NCBI RefSeq assembly: GCF_049065735.1
Contig: NZ_JBAKHD010000004.1
Location: 248,001 to 312,000, forward strand
Direction: 5' to 3'
DNA length: 64,000 bases
DNA from: Paramesorhizobium sp049065735
GTDB taxonomy: Bacteria; Pseudomonadota; Alphaproteobacteria; Rhizobiales; Rhizobiaceae
Below the pieces are notes generated by a model. The model searched no databases. It was not told the origin of the DNA and was given only the letters and a program-made list of their open reading frames with translations. The stretch's first letter is position 1. Each line of letters starts with the position of its first letter. Of this stretch, positions 17,675 through 27,278 are shown piece by piece. Position numbers and translations under genes: made by a program.

Positions 17675-18842
17675 GCCGATCACTCTTCCTGTCGAGCCGC
17701 CGGTGCTGGTCACCGGCGCGGACCGGCTTCTGGCCGGCGGCAGGCTCACTATCGATCTCAACGCGATCGTGGATAATTGGCGCGTCCTTGACGCGCGTTC
17801 CCGGCCCGGACGAGCAGCGGCGGTAGTCAAGGCGGATGCCTATGGATGCGGCATCGCTGAAGTCGTCCCCGCGCTGGTTCGCGCGGGCTGCGACACCTTC
17901 TTCGTCGCGCTGCCGGAGGAGGGGCTGCGCGTTCGCCATTCCGCGCCGCGCGCCCGCATCTTCGTGCTGAATGGCCTCTTCGACGATGCCGCCCCGGCCT
18001 TCACCGATGCCGACCTTATCCCCGTGCTTGGCTCCGGCCATGAAATCACGATCTGGGCCCGGTATGGGCGCAGAAAGCCCTGCGCCATTCATGTCGACAC
18101 CGGCATGAATCGGCTGGGCCTTACGCCGGACGAAGCCATTGCCTTTGCGGGGCAGGCGAAATCGGTGCGCCCGGTGCTGCTGATGAGCCATCTGGCCTGC
18201 GGCGACAGCCCCTCGCACGAATTGAACCGCCGCCAGCTGGAGGTCTTCAAAGCCGTTCGTGCGGCATTCGGCAGCATCGAAACGAGCCTCGCCAATTCGG
18301 CGGGCGTGTTCATGGGCGGCGATTTTCTGTTCGATCTCACCCGGCCCGGCATAGCGCTCTATGGCGGCGAGGCGGTCAATGAGGTGGCCAATCCGATGAA
18401 ACCTGTTGCCACCGCCGAGGCGCGAATCGTGCAGATACGCCGTGCCCGGCAAGGCGAGCCGGTCGGCTACGGCGCGTCCGCGATATTGGCCCGCGATACG
18501 CGCATCGCAATCGTCTCAACCGGCTATGCCGACGGCTATCTGCGTTCAGCGTCCGGCTCAGGCGTTCCACTGCGATCTTCCGGTTCTGAGGGCGCGTATG
18601 GTTTCGCCGCGGGGAGGCGCGTGCCGGTCATCGGCCGCGTCACCATGGATTTGACCTCGTTCGATGTGACGGACGTGCCGGAAGACGAAATCAGGATCGG
18701 CGATTACATCGAGCTTTTCGGGGCGAATGTCCCGCTCGATGATGTAGCCCGCGCCGCAGGCACCATTGGCTATGAGCTTCTGACGGGGCTCGGACGGCGC
18801 TATCATAGGCAGTATGTGGGTGGCGGGAAGGCGGCGTTTTGA
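17667..18842 (+). CDS. alr: alanine racemase
   Basis: A 391-residue PLP enzyme that makes D-alanine for peptidoglycan. The PLP-binding lysine is in AAVVKADAYGCG (about residue 52) and the second catalytic tyrosine is in GYGASAILARDTRIA. The alpha/beta barrel and C-terminal beta domain are complete. It overlaps the dnaB end by eight bases, a dnaB-alr order common in Rhizobiales. A family A palindromic repeat starts 24 bases after the stop. Confidence 0.95.
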   Translation: MNKPITLPVEPPVLVTGADRLLAGGRLTIDLNAIVDNWRVLDARSRPGRAAAVVKADAYGCGIAEVVPALVRAGCDTFFVALPEEGLRVRHSAPRARIFVLNGLFDDAAPAFTDADLIPVLGSGHEITIWARYGRRKPCAIHVDTGMNRLGLTPDEAIAFAGQAKSVRPVLLMSHLACGDSPSHELNRRQLEVFKAVRAAFGSIETSLANSAGVFMGGDFLFDLTRPGIALYGGEAVNEVANPMKPVATAEARIVQIRRARQGEPVGYGASAILARDTRIAIVSTGYADGYLRSASGSGVPLRSSGSEGAYGFAAGRRVPVIGRVTMDLTSFDVTDVPEDEIRIGDYIELFGANVPLDDVARAAGTIGYELLTGLGRRYHRQYVGGGKAAF

Positions 18843-18865
18843 TTTTTGTGGTCGCGCTTGCCAGC

Positions 18866-19024
18866 ACCCCCCTCTGTCCTGCCGGGCATCTCCCCCTCAA
18901 GGGGGGAGATTGGCTGGCACGACGGTCACTGTCCATTCTGCAACGTTTGCGATTGACGCCAAACATCGATGAAGGCGTAATCTCCCCCCTTGAGGGGGAG
19001 ATGCCCGGCAGGGCAGAGGGGGGT
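18866..19024. repeat. palindromic repeat, family A copy 1
   Basis: About 159 bases bounded by inverted ends (ACCCCCCTCTGTCCTGCCGG ... and its complement), each about 45 bases, with a 65-base interior. The interior is recognisable in reverse orientation in copy 2 at 31882-32042. It fills the alr-radA gap and ends 34 bases before radA. Confidence 0.88.
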
Positions 19025-19058
19025 GTCGTGGGGCGCCTCCATTTTAGAAAGTGCCCCC

Positions 19059-20453
<1,395 letters not shown>

Positions 20454-20570
20454 GGAAACTACTTCCGCTCGGGACGCAAGGATGTCGCTAAAACTGTTTC
20501 CGCTCTTGCCTCAACCGGTGCTTTGCACTAGCGAATAGGGACTTGGAATCCATTGATGTGACGAAGCAGC

Positions 20571-22070
20571 ATGACCATTATCGATACGCGTACGCCTGAG
20601 CCTAAACGTCTCATTTCCGGTGCAACCGGCGAATGGGAGGTGATCGTTGGCATGGAAGTCCATGCGCAGGTGACGTCGAATTCGAAATTGTTCTCCGGCG
20701 CCTCGACCTCCTTCGGCGCGGAGCCCAATTCCAATGTCTCGCTGGTGGATGCGGCCATGCCCGGCATGCTGCCCGTCATCAATATGGAATGCGTCAGGCA
20801 GGCGGTGCGCACCGGCCTTGGCCTCAAGGCGCAGATCAATCTGAAATCGGTGTTCGACCGGAAGAACTATTTCTATCCCGATCTGCCGCAGGGCTATCAG
20901 ATTTCGCAGTTCAAGCAGCCGATTGTCGGCGAAGGCACCGTCACGGTCTCGGTCGGGCCTGATTCCAAGGGCCAGTTCGAGGATATCGAAGTGGGTATCG
21001 AGCGGCTGCATCTGGAGCAGGATGCGGGCAAGTCGATGCATGACCAGCATCCGACCATGTCCTATGTCGATTTGAACCGCTCCGGCGTGGCGCTGATGGA
21101 GATCGTCTCCAAGCCTGACATCCGCTCGTCGGAAGAGGCGAGGGCGTATCTGACGAAGCTGCGAACCATCCTGCGCTATCTCGGCACCTGCGACGGCAAT
21201 ATGGACGAGGGCTCGATGCGTGCGGACGTCAACGTCTCTGTGCGCCGTCCCGGCGAGCCGTTCGGCACGCGCTGCGAGATCAAGAACGTCAACTCCATCC
21301 GCTTCGTCGGCCAGGCCATCGAATATGAAGCGCGGCGACAGATCGCCATTTTGGAAGATGGCGGCAAGATCGATCAGGAGACGCGCCTGTTCGATCCGGT
21401 CAAGGGCGAGACAAGGTCCATGCGATCCAAGGAAGAGGCGCATGACTACCGCTATTTCCCCGATCCCGACTTGCTGCCGCTGGAGTTCGATCAGGCTTTC
21501 GTGGATGCGCTCGCCGCCGAGCTGCCCGAACTGCCTGACGACAAGAAGGCAAGGCTGATCCGCGAGCAGGGCCTCTCTGCTTATGACGCTTCGATCCTCG
21601 TCACCGAAAAGGCCATTGCCGACTATTATGAGGCCGTCGCCAAGGGGCGCGACGGCAAGGCGGCGGCGAACTGGGTGATCAACGATCTCCTGGGCGCGCT
21701 CAACAAGGCGGGCAAGGATATCGAGGAATCGCCGGTATCGCCGGATCAGTTGGGCGGCATCATCGATCTCATCAAGGAAGGCACTATTTCCGGCAAGATC
21801 GCCAAGGATCTGTTTGAGATCGTCTGGAACGAGGGCGGCGACCCGAGGGCGCTGGTGGAAGCGCGTGGGCTCAAGCAGGTCACCGACACCGGCGCCATCG
21901 AAAAGGCCGTGGACGAGGTGATCGCCGCCAACCCGGACAAGGTGGAGCAAGCCAAGGCCAAGCCGACGCTTGCCGGCTGGTTCGTCGGGCAGGTGATGAA
22001 GGCGACCGGCGGCAAGGCCAACCCGCAGGCGGTCAACGATCTCGTAAAGGCCAAGCTGGGCATCGAATAA
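20571..22070 (+). CDS. gatB: Asp-tRNA(Asn)/Glu-tRNA(Gln) amidotransferase subunit B
   Basis: A 499-residue GatB, the tRNA-binding kinase-like subunit of GatCAB that converts misacylated Glu-tRNA(Gln) or Asp-tRNA(Asn) to the correct amide. The family start WEVIVGMEVHAQVTSNSKLF and the core motifs KNYFYPDLPQGYQISQ and HDYRYFPDPDLLPL are present, followed by the GatB/Yqey tail domain ending in NDLVKAKLGIE. gatA and gatC are not in the window. A GNAT gene follows after 13 bases and may share the transcript. Confidence 0.97.
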   Translation: MTIIDTRTPEPKRLISGATGEWEVIVGMEVHAQVTSNSKLFSGASTSFGAEPNSNVSLVDAAMPGMLPVINMECVRQAVRTGLGLKAQINLKSVFDRKNYFYPDLPQGYQISQFKQPIVGEGTVTVSVGPDSKGQFEDIEVGIERLHLEQDAGKSMHDQHPTMSYVDLNRSGVALMEIVSKPDIRSSEEARAYLTKLRTILRYLGTCDGNMDEGSMRADVNVSVRRPGEPFGTRCEIKNVNSIRFVGQAIEYEARRQIAILEDGGKIDQETRLFDPVKGETRSMRSKEEAHDYRYFPDPDLLPLEFDQAFVDALAAELPELPDDKKARLIREQGLSAYDASILVTEKAIADYYEAVAKGRDGKAAANWVINDLLGALNKAGKDIEESPVSPDQLGGIIDLIKEGTISGKIAKDLFEIVWNEGGDPRALVEARGLKQVTDTGAIEKAVDEVIAANPDKVEQAKAKPTLAGWFVGQVMKATGGKANPQAVNDLVKAKLGIE

Positions 22071-22083
22071 GGCGCTGATTGAG

Positions 22084-22587
22084 ATGTGGCTAAGGACCGC
22101 GACGAAGGACGACATTCCCGCCGTTCGGGAACTACTGGTCGAGACATGGCATGCGACCTTCGATGACGTCTTCGGCGTCGAGACGGTCAATGCGATCACG
22201 AATAAGTGGCATTCGGACGAGGCGCTGAAGAAGCAGCTGTCCAAGCCCTATTCGGAATTCATCCTCGCCGATGACGGGTCCGATCTCTACGGCATGGCCT
22301 TCGCCAGCCAGAGCGACCAGACCTTCGCCAGCCTGCACCAGCTCTATGTGCGCCCCGATCGCCAGCAGCAAGGCGTTGGCGGCCTTCTGCTGGTCGAGAT
22401 CGAGAGCGCGTTCCCCAATGTCCGCAAGCTTCGGCTCGAGGTGATCGAGAAGAACACGAAGGCGCTGCGCTTCTATGAGGCCAAGGGCTATACCAGGACT
22501 GGCAGCGTCATTGAAAATTGGGGCGAGCCGAACTCGGGGATTACCGTGTTGACCATGGAAAAGGCGCTTGCCGACTGGTCGCTTTAA
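22084..22587 (+). CDS. GNAT-family N-acetyltransferase
   Basis: A 167-residue acetyltransferase with the acetyl-CoA-binding stretch LHQLYVRPDRQQQGVGGLLL (Q/R-x-x-G-x-G/A-like) and the C-terminal LEVIEKNTKALRFYEAKGY. The substrate is unknown; the fold resembles small-molecule or ribosomal-protein acetyltransferases. It lies 13 bases after gatB, suggesting co-transcription. Confidence 0.87.
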   Translation: MWLRTATKDDIPAVRELLVETWHATFDDVFGVETVNAITNKWHSDEALKKQLSKPYSEFILADDGSDLYGMAFASQSDQTFASLHQLYVRPDRQQQGVGGLLLVEIESAFPNVRKLRLEVIEKNTKALRFYEAKGYTRTGSVIENWGEPNSGITVLTMEKALADWSL

Positions 22588-22708
22588 TTTTCGCACTTCA
22601 TAGTGCAATTAATTTCACTCTTGCCTTGGCCGGGCGATGGGGCCATAACCGGCTCAATTCTTTCATCGGTCTCTCCGGCTAGCGAGGGACAATGGACTTA
22701 GGAATGCC

Positions 22709-23107
22709 ATGAAGACCCTTCTGCTTCAGATTTTCACATGGTGGAACAGCCAGACCATCGGCACGCGCCTTCATACCTGGCGCAAGGGCCAGCGTGTCGG
22801 TGAGGATGAGTTCGGCAATGTCTATTATCAGGGCGGAACCGACTCGGAAGGCCGTACGCGCCGCTGGGTGATCTACAAGGGCTACACCGAGGCATCCGCA
22901 ATTCCTGCTGGCTGGCATGGCTGGATTCATCATCGCGTCGATACGCCGCCGTCGGAGGAGAATTACAAGCCCTGGGACTGGCAGAAGCCGTTTCAACCTA
23001 ATCTGACCGGCACACCCTATGCCTATCGCCCCAAGGGCTCCATCGCCAGCCTGGGCGAGCGTCCGCGCGTGACCGGCGATTACGACGCCTGGACACCCGG
23101 CAGCTGA
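22709..23107 (+). CDS. NADH:ubiquinone oxidoreductase NDUFA12-like subunit
   Basis: A 132-residue homologue of mitochondrial NDUFA12, a supernumerary subunit of complex I found in alphaproteobacteria. Recognisable parts are GEDEFGNVYYQGG, RRWVIYKGYTEASAIPAGWH and WIHHRVDTPP, then YKPWDWQKPFQPNLTGT. It probably binds the peripheral arm of complex I. The nuo genes are elsewhere, as is usual. A DUF2155 gene follows. Confidence 0.93.
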   Translation: MKTLLLQIFTWWNSQTIGTRLHTWRKGQRVGEDEFGNVYYQGGTDSEGRTRRWVIYKGYTEASAIPAGWHGWIHHRVDTPPSEENYKPWDWQKPFQPNLTGTPYAYRPKGSIASLGERPRVTGDYDAWTPGS

Positions 23108-23211
23108 TTTTCAGCGGATTGCCAGAGATTTATTGGCCGGTGGCCTTGAACAACCACATTCCCTGGGTATGAATTGTACCCCCGGGGATGGGGAGTTGTT
23201 CCATATCGTTC

Positions 23212-23703
23212 ATGCGGAAACCGAATTTGACAATGCACCGCCATACGACGCGACGTTTCCCTCGGGTTTTCGCAAGGCCGCTGGCAGGCGAATCGCTTCA
23301 CGCGTCCCCGAAGATCGCCTTGGCGCTCTGCCTTCTGGCCGCCGCCGCCGTTCCCGCCTCCGCCGAGCGCATCGCCAATCCCATCGCCGAGTTCTCCGGC
23401 CTTGACAAGATCACCGGCCGCATCACCACTTTCGACGTCTATATGAACGAGACGGTGCAGTTCGGCGCGCTGCAGGTAACGCCGCGCGTATGCTATTCGC
23501 GTACGGATAACGAAGCGCCGAAAACCGACAGCTTCATCGAGGTCGATGAAATTACGCTCAACCGGAAGATCCAGCGCATCTTCTCCGGCTGGGTGTTCAA
23601 GGACAGCCCCGGCCTCAACGCCATCGAGCATCCGGTCTATGATATCTGGCTGAAAGACTGCAAACAGAAGTCGGAAGTGCCAGCGCCGGAAGGGGCGAAT
23701 TAA
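23212..23703 (+). CDS. DUF2155 exported protein
   Basis: A protein of about 163 residues with a long basic N-region and a hydrophobic signal segment (IALALCLLAAAAVPASA). The body reads DKITGRITTFDVYMNETVQFG, then PRVCYSRTDNEAPKTDSF and VFKDSPGLNAIEHPVYDIWLKDC, the signature of DUF2155. Two cysteines may form a disulphide in the periplasm. Function unknown. The start is uncertain: 23188, 23212 and 23233 are all in frame; 23212 is a compromise. In relatives it often follows the NDUFA12 gene, as here. Confidence 0.85.
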   Translation: MRKPNLTMHRHTTRRFPRVFARPLAGESLHASPKIALALCLLAAAAVPASAERIANPIAEFSGLDKITGRITTFDVYMNETVQFGALQVTPRVCYSRTDNEAPKTDSFIEVDEITLNRKIQRIFSGWVFKDSPGLNAIEHPVYDIWLKDCKQKSEVPAPEGAN

Positions 23704-23712
23704 AGGTTGCCA

Positions 23713-23819
23713 GTCATTCTCGGGCTTGTCCCGAGAATCTACAACGGTATGATCCGTCGGTATGATAATCGCTTTATCGTCACCTTATGGTAGATTCTCG
23801 GGACAAGCCCGAGAATGAC
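23713..23819. repeat. palindromic repeat, family C copy 1
   Basis: A 107-base element with ends GTCATTCTCGGGCTTGTCCC and its exact complement, and a short AT-rich interior. A copy of the same length and orientation lies at 33974-34080. It separates the convergent DUF2155 and rimO genes and could act as a two-way terminator. Confidence 0.88.
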
Positions 23820-23828
23820 GATCAGGGA

Positions 23829-25142
23829 CTACACCGCCATCCCGTGCAGATCGTAGGCATCGCTCGCCTCGACCTTCACCGTCACGATATCACCCACCCG
23901 CAGCGGCCTGCGCGATTGTATATGAACAGCGCCGTCGATCTCCGGCGCGTCATAGCGGGTGCGGCCTTTGGCGACCGTACCGTTCGCCTCGTCGATGATG
24001 ACGGGGAGACGCTTGCCGACCTTTTTCTTCAGGAGATTGGCCGAAATCTGCTGTTGTTTTGCCATGAAGCGGTGCCAGCGGGCTTCCTTCACCTCTTCCG
24101 GGACGATCGGCAGGCCCAGATCATTGGCCTTCGCGCCTTTCACCGGCTCATATTTGAAGCAGCCGGCGCGGTCGATTTTGGCTTCTTCCAGCCAGTCGAG
24201 CAGCATCTCGAAATCCTCCTCCGTCTCGCCGGGGAAGCCGACGATGAAGGTGGAGCGGACGGCGAGGTCCGGGCAGGTCTCACGCCATTGCTGTATCCGG
24301 CGCGAGGTCTTTTCCTGATGCGCGGGACGGCGCATGGATTTCAGCACTTGGGGGGAGGCGTGCTGGAAGGGAATGTCGAGATAGGGCAGGATCTTGCCTT
24401 CAGCCATCAAGGGAATGACTTCATCCACATGCGGGTAGGGGTAGACATAGTGCATTCGCACCCACGCGCCCATCTCCCCCAGCTCCCGCGCCAGGTCGAT
24501 GAATTTCGCGCGCACCTGACGGTCCTGCCAGACACTCTCTTGATATTTCAGGTCCACGCCATAGGCGCTCGTATCCTGCGAGATAACGAGGATTTCCTTG
24601 ACGCCCGCCTTCACCAGCCGCTCCGCCTCGCGCAGCACGTCGGCCGCGGGGCGGGAGACCAGATCGCCGCGCAGGGCCGGAATGATGCAGAAGGAGCAGC
24701 GGTTTGAGCAGCCTTCGGAAATTTTCAAATAGGCATAATGGCGCGGCGTCAGCTTGACGCCCTGCGGCGGCACCAGATCGACGAACGGATCGTGCGCCGG
24801 CGGGGCGGCCTCATGCACCGCCGCCATGACGCTTTCATAGGCCTGCGGGCCGGTGATGGCGAGCACCTTGGGGTGCTTCTGCCGGATCACCTCCGGCTCT
24901 GCGCCAAGACAGCCGGTGACGATGACCTTGCCGTTCTCATTGAGCGCCTGGCCGATGGCCTGCAGCGACTCGTCGCGCGCCGAATCGAGAAAGCCGCACG
25001 TATTGACGATCACAAGATCCGCGCCGTCATGCTTGCGCGAAATCTCATAGCCTTCCGAGCGGAGGCTGGTGATGATGCGTTCGGAATCGACCAGTGCCTT
25101 CGGGCAGCCGAGAGAGACGAAGCTGACGCGCGGAGCGTTCAT
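23829..25142 (-). CDS. rimO: ribosomal protein S12 methylthiotransferase
   Basis: A 437-residue radical SAM enzyme that adds a methylthio group to an aspartate of ribosomal protein S12. The N-terminal UPF0004 domain carries cluster cysteines in SLGCPKALVDSE, VNTCGFLDSA and VTGCLGAE. The radical SAM motif is CSNRCSFC, and a C-terminal TRAM domain (KVGKRLPVIIDEANG onward) ends the protein. The SLGCPKALVDSE form distinguishes RimO from MiaB. Start ATG at 25142. It is convergent with DUF2155. Confidence 0.96.
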   Translation of the reverse strand: MNAPRVSFVSLGCPKALVDSERIITSLRSEGYEISRKHDGADLVIVNTCGFLDSARDESLQAIGQALNENGKVIVTGCLGAEPEVIRQKHPKVLAITGPQAYESVMAAVHEAAPPAHDPFVDLVPPQGVKLTPRHYAYLKISEGCSNRCSFCIIPALRGDLVSRPAADVLREAERLVKAGVKEILVISQDTSAYGVDLKYQESVWQDRQVRAKFIDLARELGEMGAWVRMHYVYPYPHVDEVIPLMAEGKILPYLDIPFQHASPQVLKSMRRPAHQEKTSRRIQQWRETCPDLAVRSTFIVGFPGETEEDFEMLLDWLEEAKIDRAGCFKYEPVKGAKANDLGLPIVPEEVKEARWHRFMAKQQQISANLLKKKVGKRLPVIIDEANGTVAKGRTRYDAPEIDGAVHIQSRRPLRVGDIVTVKVEASDAYDLHGMAV

Positions 25143-25231
25143 GAATTGGGTCCTGATTTCAGAAAACGGCGCGCATTAGCACAAAGGGGGGTGTTTCGTA
25201 AATGCCTGTAGAGGCGCAGGCCGGGCTCGCG

Positions 25232-25434
25232 CCTTCCCTCCCCCTTGCGGGGAGGGTGGCCCGACGGGTCGGGTGGGGATGGTGACGCGCGCGCTACGTT
25301 CTTCAACAAAAGCGCAACGTCGCCACCCCATCCGCCCGCTACCGCGAGTTTCGTCGCTGGAAAAGCCAAATCATTGGCTTTTCCTCGGCCTTGGGCCGAA
25401 CGCTCCTCAATCCCCGCAAGGGGGAAGGAGGGGC
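25232..25434. repeat. palindromic repeat, family B copy 1
   Basis: An element starting CCTTCCCTCCCCCTTGCGGG with GGTGGCCCGACGGGTCGGGT inside and ending CCCCGCAAGGGGGAAGG. It holds an inner palindrome (AAAAGCCAAATCATTGGCTTTT). Related copies lie at 29484-29524 (one end only) and 36148-36288. It fills the gap between bfr and rimO. Confidence 0.85.
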
Positions 25435-25438
25435 GAAC

Positions 25439-25924
25439 TTACTCCGCCGAATCCGCCGGTGCCGCATTGAGCAGGCCGTAGCGCTCCTCGCCGATCTTGG
25501 CGAGCAGTTCGAGCTGGGTTTCGAGGAAGTCGATATGGCCTTCCTCGTCCTTCAGCAGCTCGTCGAAAAGCTGCTTGGTCACGTAATCGCCAAGCTGGTC
25601 GCAAATCTCGCGGGACTTCTTGTAGGAGGTGCGGGCGTCGTATTCGCCGGCGAGATCGGCCTCGAGCACTTCCTTCACGTTCTGGCCGATGCGCAGAGGC
25701 GCGACGGTCTGTAGGTTCGGATGGCCTTCGAGGAAAATGATGCGCTCGATGATGCGGTCGGCGTGGTGCATTTCCTCGATGGATTCGGCACGCTCCTTGT
25801 TGGCGAGGCGCTTGTAGCCCCAGTCTTCGAGAAGGCGGTAGTGCACCCAATACTGGTTTACGGCGCCCAGTTCGAGGAACAGTGCCTCGTTAAGCCGCTC
25901 GATGACCTTTATGTCGCCTTTCAT
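25439..25924 (-). CDS. bfr: bacterioferritin
   Basis: A 161-residue bacterioferritin, the heme-containing 24-mer that oxidises and stores iron. Ferroxidase ligands E18, E51 and H54 and the heme ligand M52 (IEEMHHADRI) are present. The ATG at 25924 gives the normal MKGDIKVIERLNEAL start; the frame is open upstream but that region is the end of bfd. It overlaps bfd by 35 bases in a different frame, so both are surely one transcript. An Irr-type box lies upstream of bfd at 26503-26520. Confidence 0.96.
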   Translation of the reverse strand: MKGDIKVIERLNEALFLELGAVNQYWVHYRLLEDWGYKRLANKERAESIEEMHHADRIIERIIFLEGHPNLQTVAPLRIGQNVKEVLEADLAGEYDARTSYKKSREICDQLGDYVTKQLFDELLKDEEGHIDFLETQLELLAKIGEERYGLLNAAPADSAE

Positions 25925-26201
25925 GCTGCATGCTCCCGTACGTTTGTCGTAGCGAACGAACACGATCGATGAACGATATGACTTTGCTGTCGTTCTGGTC
26001 GTGCCGAAGATGATACTCTTCGGTCACCCTTATGATCGTTTCGACGACGTTTGGGAAGCATCCGCAGCAGCGGCCGCGCTTGCTCATGGCATGATAGACC
26101 TTGGCCGGCACTATAAGCTGCCAGCAATCTTCATCGAGAAGCGAGATGATCGTCTCCTCGATTTCTTTCTGAGTAATAATATTGCAATGGCAAACAAGCA
26201 T
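25890..26201 (-). CDS. bfd: bacterioferritin-associated ferredoxin
   Basis: A 103-residue BFD-like [2Fe-2S] protein that releases iron from bacterioferritin by electron transfer to its heme. Cluster cysteines are C4 and C6 (VCHCN) and C45/C48 in GRCCGCFP. The C-terminus (about 30 residues, RQTYGSMQHERRHKGHRAA) is longer than in the enterobacterial form and overlaps the start of bfr. Start ATG at 26201. Confidence 0.92.
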   Translation of the reverse strand: MLVCHCNIITQKEIEETIISLLDEDCWQLIVPAKVYHAMSKRGRCCGCFPNVVETIIRVTEEYHLRHDQNDSKVISFIDRVRSLRQTYGSMQHERRHKGHRAA

Positions 26202-26502
26202 CAGAGAGCAAAGCCTCCGATGTTGTTGAAATGATTGGAAGAATTATCGCCGGTGCAGCAAGTATCCGATATCGGGGCGCCCTTATAAAAGCGAGCCGCC
26301 GACGCGGAACGTCCTAAACTATTCCAGAAAACGGGTGCCGCAATAGTGTGCGGCCATGCTGAACCGGTCACAGGTTCCTCCAATCGAAAGGGTTAAAGGC
26401 CCAGACATCAAAGGTGCTTGATCAACAAGCGCACCCTCATATGGGGGAGAACCGGCGGAGATGTCAAATGACATGTTCTTAAATGACACCGGAAATCAAT
26501 AA

Positions 26503-26520
26503 GTTAGAAGAATTCTAAAC
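26503..26520. promoter_or_regulatory. candidate Irr box (iron control element)
   Basis: TTAGAA-GAA-TTCTAA (26504-26518) is a perfect palindrome of the TTTAGAA-N3-TTCTAAA form bound by Irr in Rhizobiales. It lies in the 434-base gap (26202-26635) between the 5' end of bfd and the 3' end of the exported-protein gene. bfd-bfr is therefore the likely target, although the box is about 300 bases from the bfd start. No gene is visible in this gap. Confidence 0.6.
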
Positions 26521-26635
26521 TTGAGCGAAGCGCCCAGCTTTAAAGAGAAATTTGCCCTGGACCGCACCGGGGAGGGCAAAATCCGCCCGGTGCGGCAAAT
26601 CATCACAATTTCGCGATTGGCGCCCTGGGCTGGCG

Positions 26636-27088
26636 CTAGATGCCAAATCGCACTGACGATTTGGACTCCGTCTTCAGCTGCTTGATGCAGGCATCGGCGG
26701 CCACGCCTTCGCCCGTGCATTCCGTCGCATCGTTGATGAGAATACGGCTGATGGCGTCGCATTTGATATTGGCGAGGTCGAAGCGGCGCACTTTGGTCTT
26801 GCCCGCGGGCAGTGTCTTGAAATCAAGGAGGGTAAGGCGCTCGACCCGCTGTTCGGCGTTGAACAGCACCATCTCGTACGTCACCTTGTCCAACTGCACG
26901 TTCAGCCCGTTGGTGGCGACAAAGGTCAACCGGCAACCCTTTTCGGACGGATCGAGCGCATTGAGCTCCAGATTGAGCCCGGGCGCTGAATTTTGGGCAG
27001 GCGCCGGGGCCGTATCCTCGGCCAGCGCCTGCCCGGCAGCACCAAAAGAAAAAGCCAAAACCGCGGTCAGAAGTCGGCCTGTCTTCAT
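26636..27088 (-). CDS. exported protein of unknown function next to heme receptor
   Basis: About 150 residues with a clear signal peptide (LLTAVLAFSFGAAGQALA, cut near AEDTAPA). The mature part starts with an Ala/Pro-rich stretch and then a probable all-beta domain (CRLTFVATNGLNVQLDKVTY, LTLLDFKTLPAGKTKVRRF). Three or four cysteines suggest disulphides. I do not recognise the family for certain. It is divergent from the TonB heme receptor, with a candidate RirA operator between, so a role in iron or heme uptake is plausible but unproven. An in-frame ATG at 27100 is an alternative start. Confidence 0.75.
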   Translation of the reverse strand: MKTGRLLTAVLAFSFGAAGQALAEDTAPAPAQNSAPGLNLELNALDPSEKGCRLTFVATNGLNVQLDKVTYEMVLFNAEQRVERLTLLDFKTLPAGKTKVRRFDLANIKCDAISRILINDATECTGEGVAADACIKQLKTESKSSVRFGI

Positions 27089-27172
27089 CGGGTGCTGCAT
27101 CTCTATCCCCCTGTCAAAACCCTTGGATACCGAAAAGCTAATTCAAAGCTGTTTGAGCCGCAACAATTATCT

Positions 27173-27187
27173 TGACGAAAAAAATCA
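27173..27187. promoter_or_regulatory. candidate RirA operator (IRO) before the heme receptor
   Basis: TGA-N9-TCA with an A-rich centre, the form described for rhizobial iron-responsive operators. It lies 92 bases before the heme receptor start and about 85 bases before the divergent exported-protein gene. RirA, encoded at 34106-34567, would repress from here when iron is plentiful. Confidence 0.5.
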
Positions 27188-27278
27188 TATTTTGTACGTC
27201 GGCTTCACATAGCCAGCCCAAGGCCGTTGCGCCTGCGCCAGCCAACATCATTTTCGTGATTTTCATGCGGGTGGGGCT

